From CAZCAC01 sp964496575 (GTDB taxonomy: Bacteria; Planctomycetota; UBA1135; GCA-002686595), in NCBI GenBank assembly GCA_964496575.1, contig CAZCAC010000010.1, forward strand, positions 1-64,000: 64,000 nt of DNA, written 5' to 3'. Numbering within the stretch: position 1 is the stretch's first letter; every line of letters begins with the position of its first letter. Below, one piece after another: positions 1-8,816 of the stretch. Under the pieces are notes generated by a model that worked only from the letters and a program-made list of their open reading frames with translations, was not told the DNA's origin and searched no databases. Both the position numbers and the translations under genes were made by a program.

Positions 1-2676
1 ATGCCCCTGCTCCCCGCCTCTCCTCCCCGCCTCGCCCGCCTCCTCGGCTGGCTCGGCATCGCCCTCCTCGCGCTGGGCACTTACCGCGCCTTTCCACGCC
101 CCGCTTCCACCAGCCCCGACACCCCGGCGCTCCGCGCCGTCCTCCTCGACGTCTCCGCCGGCACCACGCGTCGCCGTCGCTCCTGGGGCCCCTGGGCTCG
201 CCGCACCCTCCGCGACCAGGCGCTGCTGGCTCGCGACCGGTCGCAGCAGCTCACCGTCATCCTCTACGGTGACGATGTCCGCCGCCTGCGCGTCGACCCC
301 GATCCCGAGGAGTGGCTCGCCCGCCTCGAGGGGGAAGGGGGGCGGACCCTGCAGCTGCGCCTCGAAGGGGACGGCGCCATCGGCTCGGAGCTCGACCGCG
401 CCCTCGACCTCGTCGAAGAGGACCTCCTCGACCCGAACCGCCCCGCGGCGGCCCTGGTCCTGGTCGGCGAGTCCGACTACACCGGACCCGATCCCGCCCC
501 TCGCCTGGCGCGGCTGCAGCGCGGGGGCGTGGACCTCCTCCTCGTCCCCGCGCCTCCGCCGACGCACCCCGACCTGGCCCTGGAAGCCCTCCACCTGCCC
601 CGCGACCCCGAGGAGGGCGCCCCCCTCGTCGCGCGCCTCGACCTCGCCCTCGAGCCCGGCAGCCGCGGGCTGTCCACCCTCGCCGAGCAGGCGAACCTCA
701 CCGCCCGGCTCGTCATCGACAGCGCCGAGGGGACCGAGACCAGAGACCTCGCCCTGCCCTTTCCCGGCGGCCCCGCCGGCGACGATCGCTACCACCGCTG
801 GTCGGCCCGGGTCGACCTCGGCGACGCCCGCGCCGGACGCGGGCGGATCGTCGCCCGGGTCGAGCTGACCGGGGCCGGTGCGCCGCGCGGCGGAGATCAG
901 ATCCCGCAGAACGACACCCGCTCGGCCTCCTGGCGCACCGGCGGGACGCGCGTCGTGGCCGCGGTGGCGCGCGCCGAGTCCCTGCCGAAGCTCCGCGGCT
1001 GGCTGGGCGAAGATCCCTCCCGCTGGCCCGGACTGCAGTGGCTCTTCCTCGAGCCGGACCAGCTCGGCGCCGTGGTCTCCGATCTCGACGCGGTGCTCAG
1101 CTTCGATCTCTCCCCGCGGGAGCTCCCCGCGGCGTACCTCGGCGCCCTCCTCGATCGCGGGGGCGGCTGGCTCTTCTGCGGCGAGTGGGGGATCCTCGCA
1201 CCGTGGTCGGGGGCGAACGCCGCCTCCCCGAGCCTCGACCTCGCGGACCAGCTCCCGATCCGCCCCGTCGACCCCGAAGCGCCGGAGCGCGACGTGCTCT
1301 TCCTGGTCGACGGCTCCGGCTCGATGGCGGGGGAGCCCTTCGATCGGGTCAAGACGGCCCTCGGCGAGCTCGTGGCGATAGTATCCCAAAACGACTCGAT
1401 GGGTCTGCACTTCTTCACCGGGACCCTCGGCCGCCGGATCGACCTCGATGCCCGAGAGGGGCGCGGACAGCAGGTGCTGCGCCGCCTGTTCGCCACGCGC
1501 GTGCCCGGTGGAATGACCGCCATCTTCTACTCGCTCGAGCGGCTGGTGGAGCTCCGCGCGGAGAGCGATCGCGGCGCGCTGGTGATCCTGCTCAGTGACG
1601 GGCGCGACTACAACGCCTTCGATACCGAGCGCCGCGGCCGGGCGATCCGGGACGCGCTCGCGGGAAGGGGCGTGCGCCTCCGCATCCTGGCGGTGGGGGA
1701 CGACGCAGATCTGGAGCTCTTGTCCACCCTGCTCGGCCCAGGTGAGGAGCTGGTTCACGCCGAGGACCTGAGCGGTCTCACCGACCTGTTCCGGCGCGAG
1801 GTTCTCGGCGATCGGGTCCGCCACGGGGAGTTCGACGTCATCCCGGCGACGGGCGGATCCCTGGATGCCTCCCGGGAGCTGCTCGAGGGGTGGCGCGAGG
1901 CAGGCGTGGCCCTGCCCATCGTCGAGGGGTACCTACGCTGCGAGGCGACCGAGGGTGCGGACGTGCTCTGGCGGAGCTCGGAGGAGGGGGAGGTCCTGCT
2001 CGCCGTCCGTCGCGCCGGCGCGGGACTGGTCGCCGCCTGGCCGACCGCCCCGCTGCCCGGCTGGGCTCCGGACTACGCCGCCGCGGACGCGCGCCTCGCC
2101 CCCCTGGTGCGCACGCTGGCGCGCGGCGCGCGGCGTTCCACGGCGGCGCGTCTGGAGGTGGTCGGCGACCGCCTGGTCCTCGGAGCGGTGCCCGAGCGCT
2201 GGCCGGCGCGGATCGTGGCCAGGGTCTTCGCCTACCTCCCCGGTGCCCCGGACGCGCGCGAGCTGCTCGAGGACGAGCTCGCGGTGGTGGAGCTCCTTCC
2301 GCCCCCTCGCCCGCCCGGACTCGATCCGCGGAGCGAGCGCGCCGCCCCCGTTCCGCCGGAGCTCGCCAGGCTGCCCGCCGGGGCCCCCCTCCGCGTCGAG
2401 CTGGTCTCGGGCGGAGGCGCGCCCCTCGCCCACCTCCCGCTGGAGGTCCCCCCTCCCGCCGAGTTCTCGACCACGCCGAAGCGGCTGCGGCCGGGACCGT
2501 GGGCCTCCCCCGACAGCGCGCGCGAGGCCCGGAACGCCGGCTCGAGCGCGCGGACCGATCCCGACGCGTGGTGGTGGCTCCTCGCCGGCTCCCTGGCGCT
2601 CCTCGCCGGGGCGCTCTGGTCGAGCTGGTCGGGGGAGAGAGCGCGGTCGGAGCCCGGCGCCTCCCGCGCGCGCTGA
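1..2676 (+). CDS. von Willebrand factor A domain membrane protein
   Basis: This is an 891-residue membrane protein. A hydrophobic segment lies at about residues 10-27 and a second, Trp/Leu-rich one at about 857-876, so the bulk should lie outside the cytoplasm between two anchors. A VWA domain starts near residue 431 with the strand DVLFLV followed by the metal-binding MIDAS motif DGSGSM (D437, S439, S441). The layout resembles the BatA/BatB-like and glutamine-amidotransferase-like VWA membrane proteins common in Planctomycetota, which act in protein or metal-ion-dependent assembly; the exact role is unknown. The ATG is the very first base of the window. The N-terminal hydrophobic stretch fits a true start, but an upstream extension cannot be excluded. 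The neighbouring gene at 2.7 kb converges on it, so it is probably the last gene of a plus-strand unit that begins before the window. Confidence 0.8.
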   Translation: MPLLPASPPRLARLLGWLGIALLALGTYRAFPRPASTSPDTPALRAVLLDVSAGTTRRRRSWGPWARRTLRDQALLARDRSQQLTVILYGDDVRRLRVDPDPEEWLARLEGEGGRTLQLRLEGDGAIGSELDRALDLVEEDLLDPNRPAAALVLVGESDYTGPDPAPRLARLQRGGVDLLLVPAPPPTHPDLALEALHLPRDPEEGAPLVARLDLALEPGSRGLSTLAEQANLTARLVIDSAEGTETRDLALPFPGGPAGDDRYHRWSARVDLGDARAGRGRIVARVELTGAGAPRGGDQIPQNDTRSASWRTGGTRVVAAVARAESLPKLRGWLGEDPSRWPGLQWLFLEPDQLGAVVSDLDAVLSFDLSPRELPAAYLGALLDRGGGWLFCGEWGILAPWSGANAASPSLDLADQLPIRPVDPEAPERDVLFLVDGSGSMAGEPFDRVKTALGELVAIVSQNDSMGLHFFTGTLGRRIDLDAREGRGQQVLRRLFATRVPGGMTAIFYSLERLVELRAESDRGALVILLSDGRDYNAFDTERRGRAIRDALAGRGVRLRILAVGDDADLELLSTLLGPGEELVHAEDLSGLTDLFRREVLGDRVRHGEFDVIPATGGSLDASRELLEGWREAGVALPIVEGYLRCEATEGADVLWRSSEEGEVLLAVRRAGAGLVAAWPTAPLPGWAPDYAAADARLAPLVRTLARGARRSTAARLEVVGDRLVLGAVPERWPARIVARVFAYLPGAPDARELLEDELAVVELLPPPRPPGLDPRSERAAPVPPELARLPAGAPLRVELVSGGGAPLAHLPLEVPPPAEFSTTPKRLRPGPWASPDSAREARNAGSSARTDPDAWWWLLAGSLALLAGALWSSWSGERARSEPGASRAR

Positions 2677-2704
2677 GCGCGGGGACTCGCCGGAGCCCAC
2701 GAGC

Positions 2705-3190
2705 TCACATGTTCAACTCCCAGGAGAGCTCGGCGGTGTACGCGACCGTCACCGTGACCCCCGGAGTGGGGGAGTGCTCCACGACCCAGGGCTCGAACGA
2801 GGCCGTTCCGCGCCGCTTGATCTCCAGCGCGTAGGTGTGCACCCGGATGCGCCGGCCCCTTCGCCAGATGTAGCGAACGCGGTTCGGCTGGGCGGCGGCC
2901 CCGCCCGTCAGCCGCAGCTGATCGGGGGTCGTGACGGCGTTGATCCTCAACGCGATCAGGTCCCGCACCTCTTCCTCGTAGGGGTGCGTCTGCGGCAGCG
3001 GGATCGCCTCCCACGATGCCCAGTAGGCGGAGACGACCCAGAGGAGCTCGTTCTTGAGCGCGTTCTCGAACGCATCTCGGATCCCCTCGTTGCCGGACTC
3101 GTAGAAAGTCGTTCCGAGGGGAACGTCGGTTGCGATCCGCAGCCGGGCCACCGGGGCCGGTTCAATGGGGGGTTCGATCGTGTCGGCCAT
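2705..3190 (-). CDS. Small protein, paralogue of the upstream gene, unknown function
   Basis: I do not recognise this 161-residue protein. It has no signal peptide or membrane segment. Its C-terminal half is clearly homologous to the next gene upstream (3368-3835): both carry the shared string PNRVRYIWRRGRRIRVHTYA, then FEPWVV, and both end with TAELSWE plus two or three residues. The start at 3190 is chosen because AAGGAG lies six bases before this ATG; a longer GTG-type start adds nine residues without such a site. It is the last gene of a minus-strand series running kinase-SUMF1, paralogue 1, this gene, with a gap of about 175 bases to paralogue 1. The Arg-rich core suggests nucleic-acid or phosphopeptide contact, but that is a guess. 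Confidence 0.7.
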   Translation of the reverse strand: MADTIEPPIEPAPVARLRIATDVPLGTTFYESGNEGIRDAFENALKNELLWVVSAYWASWEAIPLPQTHPYEEEVRDLIALRINAVTTPDQLRLTGGAAAQPNRVRYIWRRGRRIRVHTYALEIKRRGTASFEPWVVEHSPTPGVTVTVAYTAELSWELNM

Positions 3191-3367
3191 GTCTTCTCCT
3201 TCTCGTTGTCCTCGCAACCCTCCTCTGGCGGAGTATCGCGCAGGTCACCTGTCGAGCCAGGCGTGGGCTCGTGAGGGGTGGTTCAGTGTAAGGGCGACGA
3301 CCGGAATCGGGCGTCCCGGGGCCGGTTACTCGGCGCCGGATCGGGGACGAACCGGTCTCGGTGCGGG

Positions 3368-3835
3368 TCAGATGCTCATCTCCCAGGAGAGCTCGGCGGT
3401 GCAGGTCACCGTCACGACTCCGCCCCAGCTGGGAGCGTGATCGACGACCCAGGGTTCGAAAGCACCACCACCCGTGCGATCGATCTCGAGGGCGTAGGTG
3501 TGCACCCGGATGCGCCTTCCCCGGCGCCAGATGTAGCGAACACGGTTGGGCCTCGCGCCACCGCCGTCCTTCACCCGCAGTCTCGGGGGCCCGACGACCG
3601 TGTCGATCCTGCTCTTGATCTCCTGGAGCACCTCGCTCTCCAGCGGGTGGGCCTGGGGGAGCCCCACCGCCTCCCAGCTCGTCCAGTAGGGTGCGACCAC
3701 CGCGTTCATCTCGTTCTTGATCGTATCCTCGAGATCGGCGCGATCAGCCGCGTGGCCGCTGTCGAAGTACTCCGTGTTGGGCGGCAGCTCGGTAGCAATG
3801 CGCAGATGCGCCGTCGGTATCGGGTCTTGAGCCAT
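3368..3835 (-). CDS. Small protein, paralogue of the downstream gene, unknown function
   Basis: This is a 155-residue protein without signal peptide or membrane helix, not assignable to a known family by eye. It is a tandem paralogue of the gene at 2705-3190. The N-terminal part (LRIATELP, then a Tyr/Phe-rich stretch ending in WEAV.LPQ.HP) and the C-terminal half are both conserved between the two copies, with divergence concentrated in the middle. An AAGGAG sequence sits 11 bases before the ATG and closely matches the site in front of its paralogue. The gene starts 45 bases after the kinase-SUMF1 gene ends, so the two are very probably co-transcribed. Given that context it may be a substrate or effector of the kinase; nothing in the sequence proves it. 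Confidence 0.7.
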   Translation of the reverse strand: MAQDPIPTAHLRIATELPPNTEYFDSGHAADRADLEDTIKNEMNAVVAPYWTSWEAVGLPQAHPLESEVLQEIKSRIDTVVGPPRLRVKDGGGARPNRVRYIWRRGRRIRVHTYALEIDRTGGGAFEPWVVDHAPSWGGVVTVTCTAELSWEMSI

Positions 3836-3879
3836 CGGTTCACATTCTCCTTCTCAAGGTGAGTTCGGGTCGTCTCCGT

Positions 3880-6471
3880 TCAGGGGTCCACGGTCTTCAC
3901 GCACCGGAAGCCCTGGGCGGAGTCCTCCATCGTAGGGGGCGCCTCGCCGACCTGGGCCAGATCGTACCCCCCTCGCATCGACCAGCAGCCTCCCATCCAG
4001 TTGGCCAGGCCGTTGATCGTGTAGATCCGGCCCGTCAGGGTGCGTCCGGGGGAGTAGCTCTCGGTCCACTCGGAGACGTTGTCGAGGGTGTGCATCAGGC
4101 CCTCCGGGCCCGTGGGCGTCCCCTCCTGATTCACGGGGTCCAGAGCGCTGTGGACGAAGGCGATGTACTTCTCGAAAGTCAGCTCGGTCGTGCCCTCGTC
4201 GGGCGCGGGGCCGCGGCCCATCGCGTACTTCCCGAAGTCGGGGACCTCACCCGCCTCCACGTCGACCTCCTCCGGGAAGAAGGCTCCCGAGGTCCCGCGC
4301 GCCATCCGCTGCCACTCGGCGAGGGTGGGGAGGCGCTTGCCGGCCCACTCAGCGAAGGCTTGCGCCGCATCGCGGGTCACCCCGACCACCGGCTGGTCGT
4401 TCCAGTCCTCGTCCCAGGGTTCGGGCCAGAAGGGTGCGGCGGGGGCACCGGTGGCCTCCACGTATTCCCGGTACTCCGCGTTGCTCACCTCGTCCCGGTC
4501 CGCCCAGAAGGCCTTCAACGTCATCTCGCGCTCGTGGAACGGCCAGTCCTCCTCGGGACCGTAGCCGAAGATGAAGGGCTCCTCGGAGATCTCGATCATC
4601 CCCTTCTTCACCTCCTCGGTCCTGCGCAGCGCGACGTGGAAGCCGTACTCGGCACCGAAGCCCCCGAGGTCGCGCGTCAGCTCCGCGCTCCCGTGCCCTT
4701 CGAGGATCACGATGATCCGCAGGAGACCGGGGTCGACCAGGAGATCGTCCAGGGGAGTCGTTCCGAGCTTCCACCTCCCGAGCCTCCGGCCGTCGAGCCT
4801 GCTCAAGGGCTGCAGGTAGACCTCGGCGCCGGGTGGGTCGGAGGTGATCGACAGGCACGAGTCGAGTTCCTCCCCGCCGTCGGGGGCCTGGAGCTCACCG
4901 CTGCGGAGCATCGGTGCGAACAGCCGGCAGCGCGCCGAGCGTGCTCCCCACACCTCCGTGTTCATCCAGGAGTTCTCCGGCGCGCTGGGATTCTCGAAGA
5001 ACGCCTCCATCCGCTCCGCGAGCGAGAGACGCTTCTTCTCCAGGTCGGCGATCGCCCGTCCCGCTTTCGACTGCGGTGCGGGGTCGAAGGCTCGAAGCTC
5101 CTTCTCGACGCGCAGCGCCTCCCAGACCTCTCGTGATTCATCCAGGGAGTACGCCTCGATCTCCAGCAGGGGGCGCGCGGCCTCGAGCGTCTGCGCCAGC
5201 CGTTCCCGACGGCCCCACCACACGAGCAGTAGCGGCGCGATCAGGAGCGCCAGCACCGCCGCAGCGGCGAACCCCGTCACCGTCGGCCGTCCCCGCGCAC
5301 GCCGGAACCACTTGCGCACCGCGCCCACCGGGCGGGCGACGATCGACTCGTGGTTGAGGAACCGCCGCAGGTCCTGCGCCATCTCCCCGGCGTCGGGGAA
5401 GCGGTGATCGGGGTCCTTGGAGATCGCCTTCTCGCAGATGGTGATCGCGTCCCTCGGCAGGTCGGGGCGTAGGCGGCGCAGCGGCTCCGGCTCCTTGAAC
5501 GTGATCTCGAAGAAGAGTCGCTGCAGCGTGTCGCCGGCGAAGGGACGATGCCGGGCGAGCATCTCGTAGAAGACGACCCCGAGCGAGAAGATGTCGGTGC
5601 GGTGATCGATCTCGACCCGCTTGCTCATCGCCTGCTCGGGGCTCATGTAGCAGGGGGTCCCCGCGAGGTCGCCGGTGCCGGAGATGCTGAGCTCGGAGAC
5701 GTCCTTGGCCAGACCGAAGTCGAGCAGCTTCGGTCGACCCTCGGCGTCGATCAGGATGTTGGCAGGCTTGACGTCGCGGTGGATGATGCCGCGCTGGTGC
5801 GCATGCTGCAGCGCCTCGGCCACGCCGAGGACGATCTTCGCGACGCGGCCGACGGGACCCGTCGGATCACCCGCCCTCCGCGGCAGGTCGAGCTCCGCCG
5901 ATCCCCCCGCCGCGTGCGTGTGCGCCGCGCACTCGAGGAGCTCTTCGAGGGAAGGTCCCTCGATGTACTCCATGGCGATGAACAGGAGCCCGAGGTCCTC
6001 GCCGACCTCGATGATCTCGACGATCCCGGGGTGCTCGAGCTTGCTCGCCGCGGCCATCTCGCGCCGGAAGCGTTGCACCGCCCGCGCCGAGACGGCGAGG
6101 TTGAAGGCGAGCACCTTCAGCGCGACGTCCTCGCCGGTCTCCGTGCACCGGGCCAGGAAGACCACGCCCATGCTGCCGGCGCCGAGTTCGCGGATCGGTT
6201 CGTACTTGCCGATCCGCTCGAACTGCTTCATCCCGGCTCCGGGCGGCAGCCCGCTCGCCGTCGAGGCCGCCCCCCGTCGCAGGGTGTTCTGGATCCGGTC
6301 CGCCTGCTCGCAGCGCGCGCGCAGCTCCTCCCGGACGGGTGCGGGGAACTCTCCGACGAACGCCTCCAGGTCGATCTCCTCGCCTCCCGCCATGCGGTAG
6401 GTGTAGTTCAGCACGGCTCCTTCGAGGACGTCGGCGACTTCGTCGGGATCGGGGATCTTCTCGGCGGTCAT
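3880..6471 (-). CDS. Ser/Thr protein kinase with C-terminal SUMF1 (formylglycine-generating-enzyme-like) domain
   Basis: This 863-residue membrane kinase has an N-terminal region of about 85 residues, then a Hanks-type kinase domain. Visible are the Gly-rich loop (GAGSMGVV), the ATP-anchoring Lys (about K119), the catalytic loop HRDVKPAN with D233, the DFG motif at D251, and the activation segment GTPCYMSPEQA. A membrane helix at about 395-418 separates it from a mixed region and an SUMF1/FGE-sulfatase-type domain (about 618-862; typical strings are EVSNAEYREYVEAT, KRLPTLAEWQRMARG and ENVSEWTE-like NVSEWTES). In Planctomycetota such fusions are usually sensors whose SUMF1 domain lies outside the cytoplasm; most lack formylglycine activity. 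The ATG at 6471 was chosen because conservation begins there, although no clear Shine-Dalgarno precedes it. It is divergent from an ECF sigma factor gene, which suggests a joint signalling module. Confidence 0.88.
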   Translation of the reverse strand: MTAEKIPDPDEVADVLEGAVLNYTYRMAGGEEIDLEAFVGEFPAPVREELRARCEQADRIQNTLRRGAASTASGLPPGAGMKQFERIGKYEPIRELGAGSMGVVFLARCTETGEDVALKVLAFNLAVSARAVQRFRREMAAASKLEHPGIVEIIEVGEDLGLLFIAMEYIEGPSLEELLECAAHTHAAGGSAELDLPRRAGDPTGPVGRVAKIVLGVAEALQHAHQRGIIHRDVKPANILIDAEGRPKLLDFGLAKDVSELSISGTGDLAGTPCYMSPEQAMSKRVEIDHRTDIFSLGVVFYEMLARHRPFAGDTLQRLFFEITFKEPEPLRRLRPDLPRDAITICEKAISKDPDHRFPDAGEMAQDLRRFLNHESIVARPVGAVRKWFRRARGRPTVTGFAAAAVLALLIAPLLLVWWGRRERLAQTLEAARPLLEIEAYSLDESREVWEALRVEKELRAFDPAPQSKAGRAIADLEKKRLSLAERMEAFFENPSAPENSWMNTEVWGARSARCRLFAPMLRSGELQAPDGGEELDSCLSITSDPPGAEVYLQPLSRLDGRRLGRWKLGTTPLDDLLVDPGLLRIIVILEGHGSAELTRDLGGFGAEYGFHVALRRTEEVKKGMIEISEEPFIFGYGPEEDWPFHEREMTLKAFWADRDEVSNAEYREYVEATGAPAAPFWPEPWDEDWNDQPVVGVTRDAAQAFAEWAGKRLPTLAEWQRMARGTSGAFFPEEVDVEAGEVPDFGKYAMGRGPAPDEGTTELTFEKYIAFVHSALDPVNQEGTPTGPEGLMHTLDNVSEWTESYSPGRTLTGRIYTINGLANWMGGCWSMRGGYDLAQVGEAPPTMEDSAQGFRCVKTVDP

Positions 6472-6698
6472 CTCATGTACCGGGGTCGCTGTCGACGCCC
6501 TCGGCGGACGCCGATTCAGGGGGGCTCCTCTCACCACGAGTTCCGAGGGGAGAAAAGCGCCGGAATGGAACAGGAGTCCTGGAATAACCGATGTTGTAGA
6601 ATCCCGGTGGTTCCAGCCGGCGTCCGGCAACGCTTCTCCCCGGCGCGTCATTCCCTTCGCTGCACCAGAGTACGATCGATTCCACGAGGCGGCCACGA
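6472..6698. promoter_or_regulatory. Divergent intergenic region between kinase and sigma factor genes
   Basis: These 227 bases are noticeably richer in A and T than the flanking genes and must hold both outward promoters. I see no convincing sigma-70 or ECF promoter pair and no clear operator, so only the position supports the call. Confidence 0.4.
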
Positions 6699-7373
6699 TT
6701 GAAGACCGACCCCCCCGATTCCTCATCCGAGGGCGAACAACCGGAGACCGAGCCCGACTGCGGAGTCTCCCTGGACCTCGTCCGGCGAGCTCAAGGAGGG
6801 GAGAACAGCGCGCTCAGCGAGCTGTTCGCGCGCTACTACGATCGCGTGCACCGGATCGTCCGACTCCGGCTGGGGAGGGGGCTCCGCGGACACCTGGAAT
6901 CGGTGGACATCCTCCAGGAGACCTTCGCCGCCGCGGTCTTCGCCTTCGACCGCTTCGAGATGCGCCAGGAGTCGAGCCTCCTGCGCTGGTTGGCCCGGAT
7001 CGCCGAGAACCAGATCCGGGCGGCGGCGGACTACCACTTCGCCCAGAAGCGGAACCGGCAGGGCGACGTCGCCCTGCAACTCGCTCGCGCAGCGCTGGAT
7101 AGCGGCGAGGTCGTCTGCGATCCCTCCGACGACGGACCGCAGCCGCTGGAGGGACTGGTGCACGACGAGGATCTCGAGATCGTGGAGAGCTGTCTCGCCA
7201 AGCTCCGCCCTCACTACCGCGACGTGATCCTGATGCGCGACTACGTCGGCGGCCGGTGGGAGGACGTGCGGCGCTGGCTCGACGCGAACAGCGTCGAGGC
7301 GGTTCGCATGCTCCACGCCCGGGCGGTCACCGAGCTCGCCGGGATGGTCCGCCGGCGGACCGATCCCTCCTGA
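6699..7373 (+). CDS. ECF-type RNA polymerase sigma factor
   Basis: This is a 224-residue sigma factor of the extracytoplasmic-function class. Region 2 (about residues 38-95) contains SELFARYYDRVHRIVRLRL, followed by the -10-recognition/core-binding part with VDILQETF and a Trp-containing helix (LLRWLARIAENQIR). Region 4 (about 160-215) has CLAKLRPHYRDVILMRDY, then a helix-turn-helix with Ala/Val-rich recognition helix. The start is a TTG with GAGG nine bases upstream. It lies back to back with the membrane kinase-SUMF1 gene, an arrangement seen in Planctomycetota where kinase and ECF sigma factor are thought to form one signalling unit; no anti-sigma factor is visible nearby. A strong hairpin follows the stop codon. 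Confidence 0.88.
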   Translation: MKTDPPDSSSEGEQPETEPDCGVSLDLVRRAQGGENSALSELFARYYDRVHRIVRLRLGRGLRGHLESVDILQETFAAAVFAFDRFEMRQESSLLRWLARIAENQIRAAADYHFAQKRNRQGDVALQLARAALDSGEVVCDPSDDGPQPLEGLVHDEDLEIVESCLAKLRPHYRDVILMRDYVGGRWEDVRRWLDANSVEAVRMLHARAVTELAGMVRRRTDPS

Positions 7374-7386
7374 ACCAGCCGCCATC

Positions 7387-7413
7387 GATTTCTGCGCGCT
7401 GCGCGCAGGAATC
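7387..7413 (+). terminator. Hairpin after the sigma factor gene
   Basis: A 13-pair inverted repeat (GATTTCTGCGCGC against GCGCGCAGGAATC, one G-U pair) with a one-base centre begins 13 bases after the sigma factor stop codon. No T-run follows, so it is a terminator-like or RNA-stabilising hairpin rather than a classical intrinsic terminator. Confidence 0.5.
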
Positions 7414-7674
7414 AGACGAAGGAGGGCTGTGCAGCTCTCGAGAATCGTGATCGCTGGCAGGTCGCCGTCGCTACAGCCTTGGGTTGCGGGCGCCAGCCCG
7501 CGCCAACCCTCCCTCGCCCCGACCGGAGCGAGCACAATCGCGCAGCCCCGAGGACGCACCCTCGAATTCCCTCTCCTCGATCAAGCGGACCCGCGGGGAG
7601 TCCGAAAACCGAAGGTGGCCTTACCTCCGATCGCGCCGCCCGACCGGGCGGCTGGCTTCTCGCCCCGCAGCACC
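7414..7674. other. Non-coding stretch upstream of the HEAT lipoprotein gene
   Basis: Together with the preceding hairpin this gene-free stretch is about 300 bases. It contains one further imperfect hairpin at 7481-7509 (GGGTTG pairing with CAACCC around a CGGGC/GCCCG core). I see no conserved gene, RNA or promoter that I can support. Confidence 0.35.
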
Positions 7675-8277
7675 ATGCTCCGAGCCCTCCTTTGCGCCTC
7701 GTTCCTGATCGCCCTCTCGGCCTCCTGCACCACGACCGACTCGGACGGGAAGGCGAGCATCGGTCCGTGGATCGAGCCCTCCCCGGGGCTCGAGCAGCAG
7801 ATCCGGGACCAGGCGCAGAAGCTGCCCTGGACCCACGGGATCGAGCGGGTCGAGATCATCCAGTGGTTCGCCGGCGTCGGCGAGCCCGCCTACCCGGTGC
7901 TCCTCGGCCTGGTCCTCGACCCGCGCCCCGACGTGGCCGGGTCGGCGCTGGCCGCGCTGGGCGCCACCCGCGACTCCCGGCTGGTCGAGCCCCTGCGCGA
8001 GCTGCCCTGGCCGGGTGAGGAACAGACCGATCTCGCCCTCGAACGCGCCCGGACCCTCCTCCGGCTGGGGGACTGGTCGATGCTCCCGCACCTGATCGGC
8101 GGGCTGGAGGACGAGCGCCTCCTGATCCGGGCCCTCTGCGGTCAGGCGCTCTTCGAGGCGACCCACGAGCGCCTCGGCTTCGATCCGAACGCCTCGCCGG
8201 AAGAGCGAGCGGCTGCGGTCGCGCGCTGGCGGGCCTGGTGGCAGGCGAAGCAGCACGACCCCCTGATCGACGGCTGA
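7675..8277 (+). CDS. HEAT-repeat lipoprotein
   Basis: This is a 200-residue exported protein. The ATG at 7675 is preferred over an earlier in-frame start because it directly opens a signal peptide ending in a lipobox-like LSASC, which makes C18 the lipidated residue. The mature part holds two or three HEAT-like helical pairs (for example the segment around LVLDPRPDVAGSALAALGAT), which usually mediate protein binding. It ends in the pattern FDPNAS followed by RWRAWWQAK, which recurs in the other HEAT protein of this window (8817-9968). No catalytic residues are seen. It is probably anchored in a cell-envelope membrane. It stands alone between non-coding DNA and a convergent TPR gene. Confidence 0.72.
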   Translation: MLRALLCASFLIALSASCTTTDSDGKASIGPWIEPSPGLEQQIRDQAQKLPWTHGIERVEIIQWFAGVGEPAYPVLLGLVLDPRPDVAGSALAALGATRDSRLVEPLRELPWPGEEQTDLALERARTLLRLGDWSMLPHLIGGLEDERLLIRALCGQALFEATHERLGFDPNASPEERAAAVARWRAWWQAKQHDPLIDG

Positions 8278-8286
8278 CCGGGGGTT

Positions 8287-8739
8287 TCAGCGGCTCTGGG
8301 TCTTCGAGCGGATGCGCTCGACCAGCGCGCGAAAGCGCCCCTCGCCGCGCAGGCTGACCAGGTCCCCGTCGCTCTCCAGGTACTGGGGGTCGTCGTAGCC
8401 GAGCTCCACGGCGCGCTCCAGGGAGTCCAGAGCGGGTTCCGTCGCCCCCAGGAGTGCTTGCGAGCAAGCCAGGTTGTAGTGGACCGTGGGGCTGTCAGGT
8501 ACTAGACGTACCAGCTCGCGATCGACCGCGAGCCCCCTTTCCCAATGACCGAGACGCGTGCACACCTGCCCCAGCTCCGTCAGCGCGTCGATGTTGTCGG
8601 GATGCCGGTCCACCTCGACCTCCAGGAAATCCTTCAGAAAGCGGTTTCCCAGATGGTCCAGGACCCGGCGCAGATCTTGCGGGAGCTCGGTCGGATCGCG
8701 TCTCACGGTCCTTGGAGTGTACCGGACTTCCCCTGGCAC
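8287..8739 (-). CDS. TPR-repeat protein
   Basis: This is a protein of about 150 residues with two tetratricopeptide-type helical pairs. The first, around residues 40-75, includes HPDNIDALTELGQVCTRLGH; the second, around 76-112, includes VHYNLACSQALLGATEPALD. It has no signal peptide or membrane segment, so a cytoplasmic scaffold or binding role is likely. The start is uncertain: the GTG at 8739 gives the longest frame, but a GTG at 8706 preceded by AAGGA is also possible and would remove 11 residues. It converges on the HEAT lipoprotein with only nine bases between the stop codons. Confidence 0.62.
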   Translation of the reverse strand: MPGEVRYTPRTVRRDPTELPQDLRRVLDHLGNRFLKDFLEVEVDRHPDNIDALTELGQVCTRLGHWERGLAVDRELVRLVPDSPTVHYNLACSQALLGATEPALDSLERAVELGYDDPQYLESDGDLVSLRGEGRFRALVERIRSKTQSR

Positions 8740-8816
8740 TGGCCAGTGGGGAGGACGCCCGGGCCGCCGAAGGGGACAGGACCGCCGCCGCGACCACCGC
8801 GCCCGGGAGGGAACGA

